Counted from the first letter of the stretch, positions 7,774 to 15,683 are shown. The stretch is DNA of 19,934 bases from JBBAFS01 sp041655255 (GCA_041655255.1 JBBAFS010000027.1:1-19934), one strand, 5' to 3'. Notes: generated from the letters alone by a model not told the origin. Numbers and translations: made by a program.

Positions 7774-8703
7774 CTATGAGTAGGTTATCCGCGGATCAAG
7801 AAGCGAATAGATGATATCGACAATAAAATTCATAATCACCAAGATGACTGAATAGACAATAACGACTCCAACAATAAGTGTGTAGTCCCGGTTAAATGAC
7901 GATTGGACAAAGAACTTACCAAGCCCAGGAATTCTAAAGACCTGTTCGACAACAACAGATCCAGTAATAATTCCAGCAAAAGCTGGCCCTAAATAACTCA
8001 CAATGGGGAGCATAGCTCCTTTCATTGAGTGTTTTAATACAATGGTTGAACTTCTCATCCCTTTTGCTTTTGCTGTTCGGATGTAATCACTACGAAGCAC
8101 TTCTAATAGCGAAGAGCGGGTAAGACGAGCAATTGTGGCAAAATCGGCAAATGCCAAAGTCAGAGCAGGTAAGATTACAGTCTTCCAGCCCCCTCCAGTG
8201 GTAAACCACCCACTGGTGGGAAACCATTGAAGTTTCATGGCAAAGATATATTGAAGTACGGGTCCTATAACAAACAAAGGGACAGATATCCCCACCACAG
8301 CTAATGCCATACTCAGATAATCGGCCCAGGTATTTTGTTTTACCGCCGCTATCATACCACTGAGAATCCCAAAGACCACCGACAAAGTAATCGAAATAAT
8401 TCCTAAAATCATCGAGTTTGGAAGACTTTGGAATATGTAGAAATTTACATCGTGGTCTTTATATCTAAATGAGGGACCTAGATCCCCTCGAAGGACATCA
8501 AACATGTAACGCCCATATTGAACCAACAGAGGGTCATTAAGGTGATATTTAGCTTCAATATTTCGTTTAACAACCTCTGGTAGAGCTCTTTCCCCATCAA
8601 ACGGACCGCCAGGGGCGACTCGTACGATAAAAAAGCTAATTGTAATAATGACAAACAGTGTTGGGATAATTCCCAGTAACCGTCTGATGATGTATTTAGT
8701 CAT
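7774..8703 (-). CDS. oppB: Oligopeptide ABC transporter permease OppB
   Basis: This is the partner permease of OppC and the first gene of the oppBCDF operon. The 309-residue protein starts MTKYIIRRLLGIIPTLFVII, a membrane helix with the positive N-terminus usual for OppB. It continues with VRVAPGGPFD, a motif that is near-universal in this family. About six hydrophobic segments follow. The ATPase-docking EAA-type loop reads DYIRTAKAKGMRSSTIVLKH. The C-terminus shows VVVEQVFRIPGLGKFFVQS, also characteristic. The ATG at 8703 follows GAGG at six bases. Length and topology are normal, in contrast to OppC next to it. Confidence 0.95.
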   Translation of the reverse strand: MTKYIIRRLLGIIPTLFVIITISFFIVRVAPGGPFDGERALPEVVKRNIEAKYHLNDPLLVQYGRYMFDVLRGDLGPSFRYKDHDVNFYIFQSLPNSMILGIISITLSVVFGILSGMIAAVKQNTWADYLSMALAVVGISVPLFVIGPVLQYIFAMKLQWFPTSGWFTTGGGWKTVILPALTLAFADFATIARLTRSSLLEVLRSDYIRTAKAKGMRSSTIVLKHSMKGAMLPIVSYLGPAFAGIITGSVVVEQVFRIPGLGKFFVQSSFNRDYTLIVGVVIVYSVILVIMNFIVDIIYSLLDPRITYS

Positions 8704-8754
8704 TGTCTACCTCACGCTCATGAGAATCATGGCGTCTTTATCCATGTGGCGAAT

Positions 8755-8773
8755 AGTATACCAAGACTCTTGG
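8755..8773 (-). promoter_or_regulatory. oppBCDF extended -10 promoter with a perfect 13-bp palindrome
   Basis: On the minus strand TATACT (8755-8760) is preceded by TGG, giving an extended -10 (TGnTATACT). Directly upstream is a perfect inverted repeat, CCAAGA-C-TCTTGG (8761-8773). It contains the TG motif and fills the spacer between the -10 and any -35. No good -35 is visible; TTGCAT is the nearest at 15 bases. A factor bound to the palindrome would block or reshape polymerase binding, so this is a plausible operator. The regulator is unknown. Confidence 0.5.
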
Positions 8774-8925
8774 TTATGCAAGTAAACCAACGTAGTTAAA
8801 TCCCTAGAGATTCCTATACACTAAGAAGAGATACGTGAGAGAAAATCATGCTTAAAAAAGAGCCTAAACAATGATCATGAACACACTCATTTGGGGATAA
8901 GTGTCAATCTTACAAAGAGCAAACG

Positions 8926-9930
8926 TTAATGAAAGAGTCTCCCTTTTTGTGTAAGTTGGTATTTCTGATTGCGACTCGTAGGTGCTTGGGGGATAGTAAA
9001 CTCAATAAGACCATCATCAAGCAAGGGATCAAACAATCTTTTAACAGCCCGAGAATCATGTGCCATATCTAAAGCTGAGAATATCTCTTTTCGTGTCATG
9101 GCACCTTTTTTCAACTCTTGTAATAAGAGCTTCTGCTTTTTAGAGAGTCTTATTGGTTGTTCTTCTTGAACACTTAATTGAGTAGTAATACTCTCTAAAA
9201 GTGCAGAGAGGGCAAACTCTATAAATGGGGTAGAGTCATTCGCTACAGAAGATTCCTGAATTGCTTGATAGTATTCGCCACTACGCTCAAAGACAATACT
9301 TTCCATCGGCACCCAAGCAAATAGTGGATTATATTGAGTTAATATAGATGACTGCCACAACCTTCCCATTCGTCCATTACCATCGCTAAAAGGGTGAATT
9401 ATTTCAATTTCATAATGAACGATTGCGCTTTTTATGACAGGGTGAAGTGTTAAATCACGGGCCCATGAAAACAGCTCTTCAATGAGGCGGGGAACAAACT
9501 GTGGTCTTGCTCCAATGTGAATTGGTACACCACCTTCGCATACTCCGACGTCTTTTGAGCGAAACATGCCAGATTCTTCAATCAATCCATCTGTGAGTAT
9601 GCCATGTGCCTTTAAAAAATCGGCAACACTGTAAGGGGAGTAACTTTCTAATTGATCATATGCATGATGTGCTTGTATCACTTCCTTGATGCTATCTTTA
9701 GGGCCAAGCACTCTTTTACCATCTATGATTGCGCTCATAGCCTGAAGAGATAGTGGATTTCCCTCAATTGCGAGAGATGAATAAATAGTTCTTATTCTGT
9801 TGGCTCGATGTAGGAGGAGATCTTTTTTAAACCCTGTACTGAGCTCAAGACGAACAATCATCTCAACGATGTTTGCTAAACTATCTGCTACTAATGCACT
9901 GATTGTATATGAAGCGATATTCACACTCAT
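8926..9930 (-). CDS. Fic-domain protein (probable AMP transferase) with C-terminal winged helix
   Basis: Fic enzymes usually move AMP from ATP onto a hydroxyl side chain of a target protein. The 334-residue protein carries the full active-site motif HPFSDGNGRMGR (residues 179-190), including the catalytic His and phosphate-binding GNGR. Near the N-terminus, SLAIEG (52-57) fits the inhibitory helix motif [S/T]xxxE[G/N]. Placement before the Fic core makes this a self-inhibited class II Fic. Residues about 260-334 look like a winged helix (KKQKLLLQELKKGAMTRKEIFSALD... RAVKRLFDPLLDDGLIEF). That suggests DNA or protein binding, as in related Fic proteins of the SoFic type. ATG at 9930 follows AAGGA at a short distance. 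There is no toxin-antitoxin partner next to it. The target is unknown. Confidence 0.9.
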   Translation of the reverse strand: MSVNIASYTISALVADSLANIVEMIVRLELSTGFKKDLLLHRANRIRTIYSSLAIEGNPLSLQAMSAIIDGKRVLGPKDSIKEVIQAHHAYDQLESYSPYSVADFLKAHGILTDGLIEESGMFRSKDVGVCEGGVPIHIGARPQFVPRLIEELFSWARDLTLHPVIKSAIVHYEIEIIHPFSDGNGRMGRLWQSSILTQYNPLFAWVPMESIVFERSGEYYQAIQESSVANDSTPFIEFALSALLESITTQLSVQEEQPIRLSKKQKLLLQELKKGAMTRKEIFSALDMAHDSRAVKRLFDPLLDDGLIEFTIPQAPTSRNQKYQLTQKGRLFH

Positions 9931-10063
9931 ATCATCCTTTTTTATTCATTGCTCACATGCAATTTTTGCCTCTTAGGCATGCGAACTATAGATACACACT
10001 CGTATTGTTATTCATCTGTTTCTGTTTTTTAATCTACCATAAAAGTAGGCTCAAATCAATTAT

Positions 10064-10099
10064 CTTAGTGCTTAACTTGGTGCTTGTCTTAGTGCTCAT
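10064..10099. repeat. Imperfect 12-bp tandem repeat, three copies
   Basis: CTTAGTGCTTAA, CTTGGTGCTTGT and CTTAGTGCTCAT follow each other without a gap. All three share CTTrGTGCT. The repeat lies in the noncoding stretch between fic and rimO and has no evident role. Confidence 0.65.
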
Positions 10100-10205
10100 C
10101 CCATAGAAAATCCGATAAGTGATAACGAATACTACGAGTGGAAGATTGTCATATATCATGTTATGCAATCGGTAGATACGAAAAAAGAGATTTTAAGATA
10201 AGAGA

Positions 10206-10224
10206 CCACTTTGAAGTGGCTTTT
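10206..10224 (+). terminator. Possible weak terminator hairpin
   Basis: CCACTT-TG-AAGTGG is perfectly self-complementary and is followed by C and four T residues on the plus strand. No gene that it would terminate is visible upstream on that strand, so it may be a relic or serve another purpose. Confidence 0.3.
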
Positions 10225-10289
10225 AGATCAATAGATACTGAAGAACAAAACGTGAGAGTAAACAGTAGTATAAGAGGGTGGATTCTTGC

Positions 10290-10318
10290 TTGACAGGAAA
10301 GCTCTATTTGAACACACT
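10290..10318 (+). promoter_or_regulatory. Possible rimO promoter
   Basis: A perfect TTGACA (10290-10295) lies 17 bases from CACACT (10313-10318), which matches the -10 consensus at only 3 of 6 positions. It is placed about 30 bases before the rimO start, so position is right, but the weak -10 leaves the call uncertain. Confidence 0.35.
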
Positions 10319-10326
10319 GGGCTTTG

Positions 10327-10347
10327 CACCACGGGCGTGGTGGAGGG
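10327..10347 (+). promoter_or_regulatory. GC-rich hairpin abutting the rimO ribosome-binding site
   Basis: CACCACG-GG-CGTGGTG (10327-10342) is perfectly self-complementary. It touches the Shine-Dalgarno sequence GGAGGG (10342-10347), which lies three bases before the ATG. The hairpin is strikingly GC-rich for this AT-rich stretch and could limit ribosome access. Confidence 0.5.
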
Positions 10348-10350
10348 AAT

Positions 10351-11718
10351 ATGAGTAATACACGTGATCAAAAACGATTATATATAGAACATTTAGGGTG
10401 TGCTAAAAACCAAGTAGATGCAGAGGTTATGCTCAATGTATTAGCAGGCGAAGGATACACTTCAGTTGAAGATGCTTCAGATGCTGATCTTATTTTAGTC
10501 AATACCTGTGGCTTTATTGAATCGGCTCGTAAAGAGTCGATTGATACATTTTTTGCATTAAAGAATGCCTATCCAGAAGCAAAGATAATTCTTACTGGAT
10601 GTTTATCACAACGTTATGCAAAAGAACTGAGCGATGAGTTAATTGAAGCTGATGCTATTTTTGGTAATCGAGACTTACAAGAGATTGCTCAGGTAGTTCG
10701 TGAAGTGAACCGAGGGAAGAGAGTTGTCTTAACTCCCTCTTACCCTCATATCACAGATGAGGTTGATAAGCGCTCTCATCTGTTTAACTATCCTGGAAGT
10801 GCCTACTTAAAAATCTCTGAAGGGTGTAACCACCGTTGCCGTTATTGTGCTATTCCCCTTATAAGAGGATCACTACGCTCTCGTCCCATGGACAATATCC
10901 TCAGTGAAGCAGCAACTCTTATTACTCAAGGGGTAAAAGAGATTAATCTCATTGCTCAAGATTTAGCAGCGTATGGAACCGACTTTGGTGATAACACTTC
11001 CCGCTTTATGGAATTGCTCAAGAAGATGGTGGCTTTAGAGGGAGAGTTTTTTATCCGATTATTATATATCCACCCAGATGACTTTCCTCCTCAGCTTATC
11101 GACTTTGTAAAAGAGAATCCTAAAGTCCTCCCTTATTTTGATATCCCCTTTCAACATGCCCATAAAGATGTCCTTCGATCTATGGGGCGTAAAGGAGATA
11201 GTGAAACCTATCTCTCTTTGATTCGATCAATTCGCTCTCGTATCCCTGAAGCAACTATCCGCTCTACTGTAATGGTAGGTTTTACACACGAGAGTGATGA
11301 GACTATTGCCTCTTTAATCTCTTTTTTACAAGAAGGTGAGATTGATTGGGTTGGCTCTTTTGTCTACTCACTTGAAGAGGGGACTCCTGCTTATAAAGAT
11401 CGAACAAAAAAAGAGTATAACAGTGTGATGAAAAAAGCTTCAAAGTGGCAAAAGATGGTAGAAGAAGTGCAGCAGCACATCACTACTACACGCCTTCAAT
11501 CAATAGTGGGAACCGTTCAGCAAGTCCTCATTGAAGAACTTGTTGATCAAGAAGATTTAGCTATTGGAAGAACAGCTCAACAAGCACCCGAAGTTGACGG
11601 TCTTACCGTCATCAGAGGGAAGAACTTTATCCCAGGTTCTTTAGTTGAGTGTGTTATTACCCAAGTCAATGGAATCGACTTTGAGGCCGAGGCTGTCGAT
11701 AAAGGAACATATCGATGA
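10351..11718 (+). CDS. rimO: Ribosomal protein S12 methylthiotransferase RimO
   Basis: RimO adds a methylthio group to the conserved aspartate of ribosomal protein S12, using radical S-adenosylmethionine chemistry and two iron-sulphur clusters. The 455-residue protein has the N-terminal methylthiotransferase domain with Cys17 (LGCAKNQVD), Cys53 (NTCGFIESAR) and Cys84 (LTGCLSQRY) for one cluster. The radical SAM CxxxCxxC at 159-166 (CNHRCRYC) binds the other. A C-terminal TRAM domain spans about 388-450. LGCAKNQVD and the overall length favour RimO over the tRNA enzymes MiaB and MtaB. The ATG at 10351 follows GGAGGG; an upstream TTG would add nine residues made mostly by the hairpin. The stop overlaps the helicase start by four bases. 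Confidence 0.95.
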   Translation: MSNTRDQKRLYIEHLGCAKNQVDAEVMLNVLAGEGYTSVEDASDADLILVNTCGFIESARKESIDTFFALKNAYPEAKIILTGCLSQRYAKELSDELIEADAIFGNRDLQEIAQVVREVNRGKRVVLTPSYPHITDEVDKRSHLFNYPGSAYLKISEGCNHRCRYCAIPLIRGSLRSRPMDNILSEAATLITQGVKEINLIAQDLAAYGTDFGDNTSRFMELLKKMVALEGEFFIRLLYIHPDDFPPQLIDFVKENPKVLPYFDIPFQHAHKDVLRSMGRKGDSETYLSLIRSIRSRIPEATIRSTVMVGFTHESDETIASLISFLQEGEIDWVGSFVYSLEEGTPAYKDRTKKEYNSVMKKASKWQKMVEEVQQHITTTRLQSIVGTVQQVLIEELVDQEDLAIGRTAQQAPEVDGLTVIRGKNFIPGSLVECVITQVNGIDFEAEAVDKGTYR

Positions 11719-13904
11719 GTCGTATTGATCACTACCTTGAACAGTTAAATGAACCACAAAGAGAAGCCGTTTTAGAAAACTCTCGACCTCAGTTAGTGTT
11801 AGCAGGAGCAGGAAGTGGAAAGACACGAGTCATTACCACTAAAATTGCCTACGCTATTGAAGTTCTTGGATATGATACGTCAGAAATCTTAGCAGTAACC
11901 TTTACCAACCGTGCAGCTAAGGAGATGAAAGAGAGACTAATTCAGATGCTTCCCTCTCGAGATCTCTCTTTTATGCAGGTGCGAACATTTCACTCCTTTG
12001 GAGCTTGGTTATTACGAAGATACGGTCAAAGTATTGGTCTACGCCCCTCTTTTACTATTTACGATGATGATGATTCACTCTCACTACTTGCAAGTTTGTT
12101 TCCTGCCTTCAAACGTGTTGAGTTAAGCCCCATTGCTAAAGCAATTTCTTTAGCAAAAGATCGAGGTCTTACTCCCACAAGTAAAGAACTCGACTCTTTT
12201 CGCTACGACCCCTTATTTAAAGAACACTTTGCAGCGTACGAAAAAAGATTGCGAAGTATTGGGAATGTCGATTTTGCCGATCTTATTATGAGATCTATTG
12301 AATTACTCAAAAAAGATACGAGTGTGAAAAAAACTCTTCATAACCGTTTTAAGATGATTTTAGTCGATGAGTATCAAGACTCAAATACATCTCAGTTCAC
12401 TTTATTAAAAGCACTCGTTGGTAAAAACTCTTTTATCTGTGTTGTGGGAGATGATGATCAAAGTATCTACCGCTTCCGTGGAGCAGAGGTCTCTAATATT
12501 TTAAATTTCCCTAAAGAGTACCCCAATACCCACGTTGTTCGCCTAGAGCAGAACTATCGCTCCACGCAAGCAATCCTCTCACTAGCAACTCATGTAATCC
12601 AACATAACCGAGGACGCCACGATAAGACCCTGTGGACCGATAAGAAAGAGGGAAGTGCTATTTATCTTCACTACCTTGAAGATGGGAAACAAGAGGCTAC
12701 TAAAATAGGATGGGATATAAAAAGTCATACACAGTACAACGACAGTGCGGTGATTTATCGCACCAATGCCCAATCACAGTTATTTGAAGCTGAGTTCGCT
12801 CGCTTGCACATACCATACAAGGTCATTGGAGCTCTTAAGTTCTTTGACCGAGAAGAGATTAAAGATATTCTTGCTTTGTTATCACTTATCTTAAACCCTC
12901 TTGATGAGGTGAACTTCAAACGGATGGTCAATAAACCTCCTCGCTCTTTAGGTCCTGCTTCAGTTGAGAAAATTATGAAAACGGCAGAGGAGCACCAACT
13001 GAGTTATGTTGAAGCGCTCATCTACGCAAGTGATAACGCTCTTCTTTCACCAAAAGCAGCACAAGCAGCAAAAAGTTTTGCTTTGTTGTTACAACAAGTA
13101 GAAGATCTCTTAGAGGTAGATAACACTCAAGCCCTTCATAAGCTTATTGGGGATAGTGGCTTATTAGCGCACTACGCAAAACAAGATAAGACGAATCACA
13201 CCTTTAAAGTAGATAACCTAAGCCAACTGGTGAGTGTAATTTCAGAGTACCCCTCTAACCGAGAAGGGATTGTAGAGTTTTTAGAGTCGTTAACACTCGA
13301 CCCTACGACCTTGGGTCATAAAGATCCCGCCGATGAAGAGGGGGTATCACTGATGACGATGCATAACACTAAAGGTCTTGAATTTAAACATGTCTATGTT
13401 ACTGGCTTAGAAGAGGGGATCTTTCCGAGTTACAACTGTGAAAGTGATGCCGATTACGAAGAGGAGAGACGCCTCTTTTATGTTGCTATCACACGAGCAA
13501 AAGAGGAGTTATCCCTCTATTCAGCTCAAAGACGAACAGTGTGGGGTTCTACTCGAATCCAAGAACCTTCCCGTTTTTTAGCTGAAATTGATAGCTCTCT
13601 TATTACTGTGAATGATGAAAGAAGAATTCATCAATCATTCACCTCCCAAAATTGGAAACCTTCTACCTCTTTATACGGTAATATTCAACTTACACCCACT
13701 CCAACATTTGAACAAAAAAAAGAGCGTATCAAAGGAGAAGTAGTGAGCTTTTCTAAAGGAGATAAAGTAAAACATCACCAATATGGAGAGGGCATTGTTA
13801 TTGAGGAGCAACTACTAAGAAATAAAAAGATGATTAAGGTGAGTTTCTCTCAAGGGGTGAATATTAACTTCTTTGGTGAAACCGATATGCTCACAAAGCT
13901 ATAG
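11715..13904 (+). CDS. pcrA: ATP-dependent DNA helicase of the UvrD/PcrA family (superfamily 1)
   Basis: A 3'-to-5' DNA helicase of this type acts in nucleotide excision repair, replication restart and clearing proteins from DNA. The 729-residue protein has a Q motif (LNEPQREAV), Walker A AGAGSGKT (30-37), motif Ia TFTNRAAKEMKER, DExx box VDEYQDSN, motif III GDDDQSIYRFRGA, motif IV QNYRS, motif V MTMHNTKGLEF and motif VI YVAITRAKEEL. The C-terminus (GDKVKHHQYGEGIVIEEQ... IKVSFSQG) is the small Tudor-like domain seen at the end of PcrA/UvrD that contacts RNA polymerase. This argues against Rep. ATG overlaps the rimO stop (ATGA), so the two are probably translationally coupled. The name uvrD would be equally acceptable. 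Confidence 0.93.
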   Translation: MSRIDHYLEQLNEPQREAVLENSRPQLVLAGAGSGKTRVITTKIAYAIEVLGYDTSEILAVTFTNRAAKEMKERLIQMLPSRDLSFMQVRTFHSFGAWLLRRYGQSIGLRPSFTIYDDDDSLSLLASLFPAFKRVELSPIAKAISLAKDRGLTPTSKELDSFRYDPLFKEHFAAYEKRLRSIGNVDFADLIMRSIELLKKDTSVKKTLHNRFKMILVDEYQDSNTSQFTLLKALVGKNSFICVVGDDDQSIYRFRGAEVSNILNFPKEYPNTHVVRLEQNYRSTQAILSLATHVIQHNRGRHDKTLWTDKKEGSAIYLHYLEDGKQEATKIGWDIKSHTQYNDSAVIYRTNAQSQLFEAEFARLHIPYKVIGALKFFDREEIKDILALLSLILNPLDEVNFKRMVNKPPRSLGPASVEKIMKTAEEHQLSYVEALIYASDNALLSPKAAQAAKSFALLLQQVEDLLEVDNTQALHKLIGDSGLLAHYAKQDKTNHTFKVDNLSQLVSVISEYPSNREGIVEFLESLTLDPTTLGHKDPADEEGVSLMTMHNTKGLEFKHVYVTGLEEGIFPSYNCESDADYEEERRLFYVAITRAKEELSLYSAQRRTVWGSTRIQEPSRFLAEIDSSLITVNDERRIHQSFTSQNWKPSTSLYGNIQLTPTPTFEQKKERIKGEVVSFSKGDKVKHHQYGEGIVIEEQLLRNKKMIKVSFSQGVNINFFGETDMLTKL

Positions 13905-13936
13905 ACAAAAACCCAAAGGCTCGTTACTATAACTTT

Positions 13937-13961
13937 TGCGCAAAGAGCGCACTGATTTTTT
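13937..13961 (+). terminator. Probable terminator after the helicase gene
   Basis: TGCGC-AAAGA-GCGCA (13937-13951) is followed by CTGA and six T residues (13956-13961). The stem is only five base pairs, so termination may be partial. It begins 32 bases after the stop codon. Confidence 0.5.
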
Positions 13962-14087
13962 ACATACGAAACGAGATCCTTTTCACCAAGTTGTATCAAA
14001 AGCTCAAACTCTAGCCAAGTTTGACATCCTCCTTTCCCAGGGGTGAATGCTTTTTACCATACATGCGGTGGATAACTCATGATGAAT

Positions 14088-14105
14088 GTCCTCTTAAAAG
14101 AGGAC
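14088..14105 (+). promoter_or_regulatory. Hairpin in the rplM leader
   Basis: GTCCTCT-TAAA-AGAGGAC is a perfect 7-bp stem with a four-base loop, about 56 bases before the rplM start. No T tract follows, so it is not a standard terminator. Leaders of L13-S9 operons bind L13 for feedback control in some bacteria. Whether this hairpin does so is inference. Confidence 0.4.
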
Positions 14106-14161
14106 TATCACCACGTATAAGAATTATTATGATAACAGGGATGAATGATTAGGGTAATTAA

Positions 14162-14590
14162 ATGAAAACTATTTATGTAAAACCCGCATCAATTGAGAAA
14201 AAATGGTATCTCATTGATGCTGAGGGGAAAAGATTAGGTCGAGTGGCTGCTTTGGCTGCTAAGATTCTTCGAGGTAAACACAAACCCGAATTTGCACCAC
14301 TACACGACAACGGCGATTTTGTGATTATCATAAACGCCGAAAAAGCTGCTTTAAGTGGAAACAAAGTAGAAGATAAAATCTACTATCGTCACTCAAACTA
14401 TCCCGGGGGATTAAAACAAGAGAACTACGCTTCGGTCGTAGCTCGCAAGCCAACGTTCCCCATGGAACATGCAGTGAAGGGAATGCTCCCCAAAGGGCCT
14501 TTAGGAAATAAAATGTTTACTAAAGTAAAAGTCTATGCTGGTAGTGATCACCCACATGCAGCACAACAGCCCATCACGCTAGAGATGTAA
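14162..14590 (+). CDS. rplM: Large-subunit ribosomal protein uL13
   Basis: L13 is an early-assembly protein of the 50S subunit. The 142-residue product is full length and shows the usual L13 order: WYLIDAEGKRLGRVAALAAKILRGKHKP at the start, NAEKAALSGNKVEDKIYYRHSNYPGG in the middle, and the signature MLPKGPLGNKMFTKVKVYAG with HPHAAQQP at the end. An AGGG site lies seven bases before the ATG. It is followed 14 bases later by rpsI, the nearly universal partner. The leader carries a perfect hairpin that may control it. Confidence 0.98.
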   Translation: MKTIYVKPASIEKKWYLIDAEGKRLGRVAALAAKILRGKHKPEFAPLHDNGDFVIIINAEKAALSGNKVEDKIYYRHSNYPGGLKQENYASVVARKPTFPMEHAVKGMLPKGPLGNKMFTKVKVYAGSDHPHAAQQPITLEM

Positions 14591-14604
14591 GGAGGGAGTA
14601 GAAC

Positions 14605-15018
14605 GTGGCAACTAAAAAAGAGAAACAAAGTGTAAATCTCGGTCAGGGTACTGGAAGAAGAAAAACTTCGGTAGCCCGCGTCTACCTCCGTGAGGGAGAT
14701 GGTAAAATCACCATCAACGGTCGTGAGGTTGATAACTATTTCACCAATGCACTGTATGTGTATATGGTTAAACAACCACTTGATGTAACAGATAATCTGA
14801 CAAAATTTGATCTTATTATCAACGTCAGCGGTGGTGGACAAACAGGACAAGCTGGTGCTTGTCGTCATGGAGTGGCTCGTGCACTTGTCGATTATGATGA
14901 AAATAACCGACCTGTGTTACACTCAAACGGTTTCATGACTCGAGACTCTCGCATGGTTGAGCGTAAAAAATATGGTCAACCTGGAGCAAGAAAGAAATTC
15001 CAATTCTCCAAACGTTAA
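14605..15018 (+). CDS. rpsI: Small-subunit ribosomal protein uS9
   Basis: S9 sits in the head of the 30S subunit; its C-terminal tail reaches the P-site tRNA. The start is GTG at 14605, eight bases after a strong GGAGGG, giving 137 residues. Landmarks are GTGRRKTSVARVYL near the N-terminus, SGGGQTGQAGACRHGVARAL in the middle and the basic tail KKYGQPGARKKFQFSKR. The final Lys-Arg, which approaches tRNA, is intact. rplM lies just upstream and recX just downstream, with 15 bases between stop and start. Confidence 0.98.
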   Translation: MATKKEKQSVNLGQGTGRRKTSVARVYLREGDGKITINGREVDNYFTNALYVYMVKQPLDVTDNLTKFDLIINVSGGGQTGQAGACRHGVARALVDYDENNRPVLHSNGFMTRDSRMVERKKYGQPGARKKFQFSKR

Positions 15019-15033
15019 AAGAGGATTATTCAG

Positions 15034-15642
15034 TTGGCGTATGCCATTATTAAAAGAGGAGCCAAAGGGGACGGTTTTTTTGCCGTTCCTTGTGAGGGCT
15101 CCTCTTTGTTTATCTCACCATCACAATTAGTGTTATACCATCTCAGTGAAAACCAAGAACTCAATGAACAAGCATTTCTCTCTCTTAAGGAGAAACTCCT
15201 TACCCAACGGTGTAAAGTAAAAGCACTTGATGCATTAGCAAGGCGTGAACATAGTAAAAAAGAGTTAGAGTTAAAATTACGTCTTAAAGAGTATCCCCAA
15301 TTAATCATCGAAGAAGTATTAGATGAGTTAGAAGAAAGTAAATTACTTAGTGATGAACGTTATGCCCTCAGTTTTATCCGTTCTCGTCAAAGACGAAACC
15401 CTGAAGGGCGAATGATGCTACAACGACGCTTACAACAAAAAGGGGTAGAGCGTAATCTTGCTACTGAAGTTATTGATCACTATTTCAACGAAGAAGAGCA
15501 CCTACTTGAAGATCTCAGAAGTGCAACAGAGAAGGCACAAAGAAAGAAGCAGCTCAATGATCAAGAACTGAGTGCTTACCTGTATCAAAAAGGATTTCTT
15601 CTTTCTGAGATTCGACTCTTTTTAGAAGAAGAGAAAGAATAA
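15034..15642 (+). CDS. recX: RecA regulatory protein RecX
   Basis: RecX binds RecA filaments and limits recombination and SOS activity. TTG at 15034 is the only well-placed start, eight bases after AGAGGA, and gives 202 residues starting MAYAIIKRG. The RecX core is clear: ALDALARREHSKKELELKL, then EEVLDELEESKLLSDERYALSFIRSR, then GRMMLQRRLQQKGV. These are repeated three-helix units (about residues 65-195). The N-terminal 60 residues form a less conserved extension with FAVPCEG and LFISPSQL. The gene is tied closely to rpsI rather than to recA, which is not in the window. The next gene is 80 bases away and has its own promoter. Confidence 0.88.
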   Translation: MAYAIIKRGAKGDGFFAVPCEGSSLFISPSQLVLYHLSENQELNEQAFLSLKEKLLTQRCKVKALDALARREHSKKELELKLRLKEYPQLIIEEVLDELEESKLLSDERYALSFIRSRQRRNPEGRMMLQRRLQQKGVERNLATEVIDHYFNEEEHLLEDLRSATEKAQRKKQLNDQELSAYLYQKGFLLSEIRLFLEEEKE

Positions 15643-15683
15643 AGAACAAATAATAAACAATCCTATATTCTCGGCTCATGCTT

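Larger units (their letters stand above)
9931..10350. other. 420-bp gap between divergent fic and rimO
   Basis: I see no supportable gene. A plus-strand frame rich in Leu and Ile here overlaps the fic start and depends on a tandem repeat, so I set it aside. The stretch contains three 12-bp tandem repeats (10064-10099), a CCACTT-TG-AAGTGG hairpin followed by CTTTT (10206-10224), a perfect TTGACA (10290-10295) with a poor -10, and a GC-rich hairpin next to the rimO ribosome-binding site. Confidence 0.6.

Noticed and set aside
8883..8912. ACACTTAT/ATGAGTGT dyad after fic as a terminator
   Set aside because: The stem needs a G-T pair and no T tract follows closely in the direction of fic transcription.
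9903..10106. Plus-strand frame with a hydrophobic Leu/Ile/Val-rich tail
   Set aside because: It overlaps the fic start in antisense, has no ribosome-binding site, and its hydrophobic tail is produced by the 12-bp tandem repeat.
14021..14049. TTGACA before rplM as a promoter
   Set aside because: At 16 to 18 bases downstream there is no acceptable -10 (the best is TGAATG), so the perfect -35 appears to be chance.
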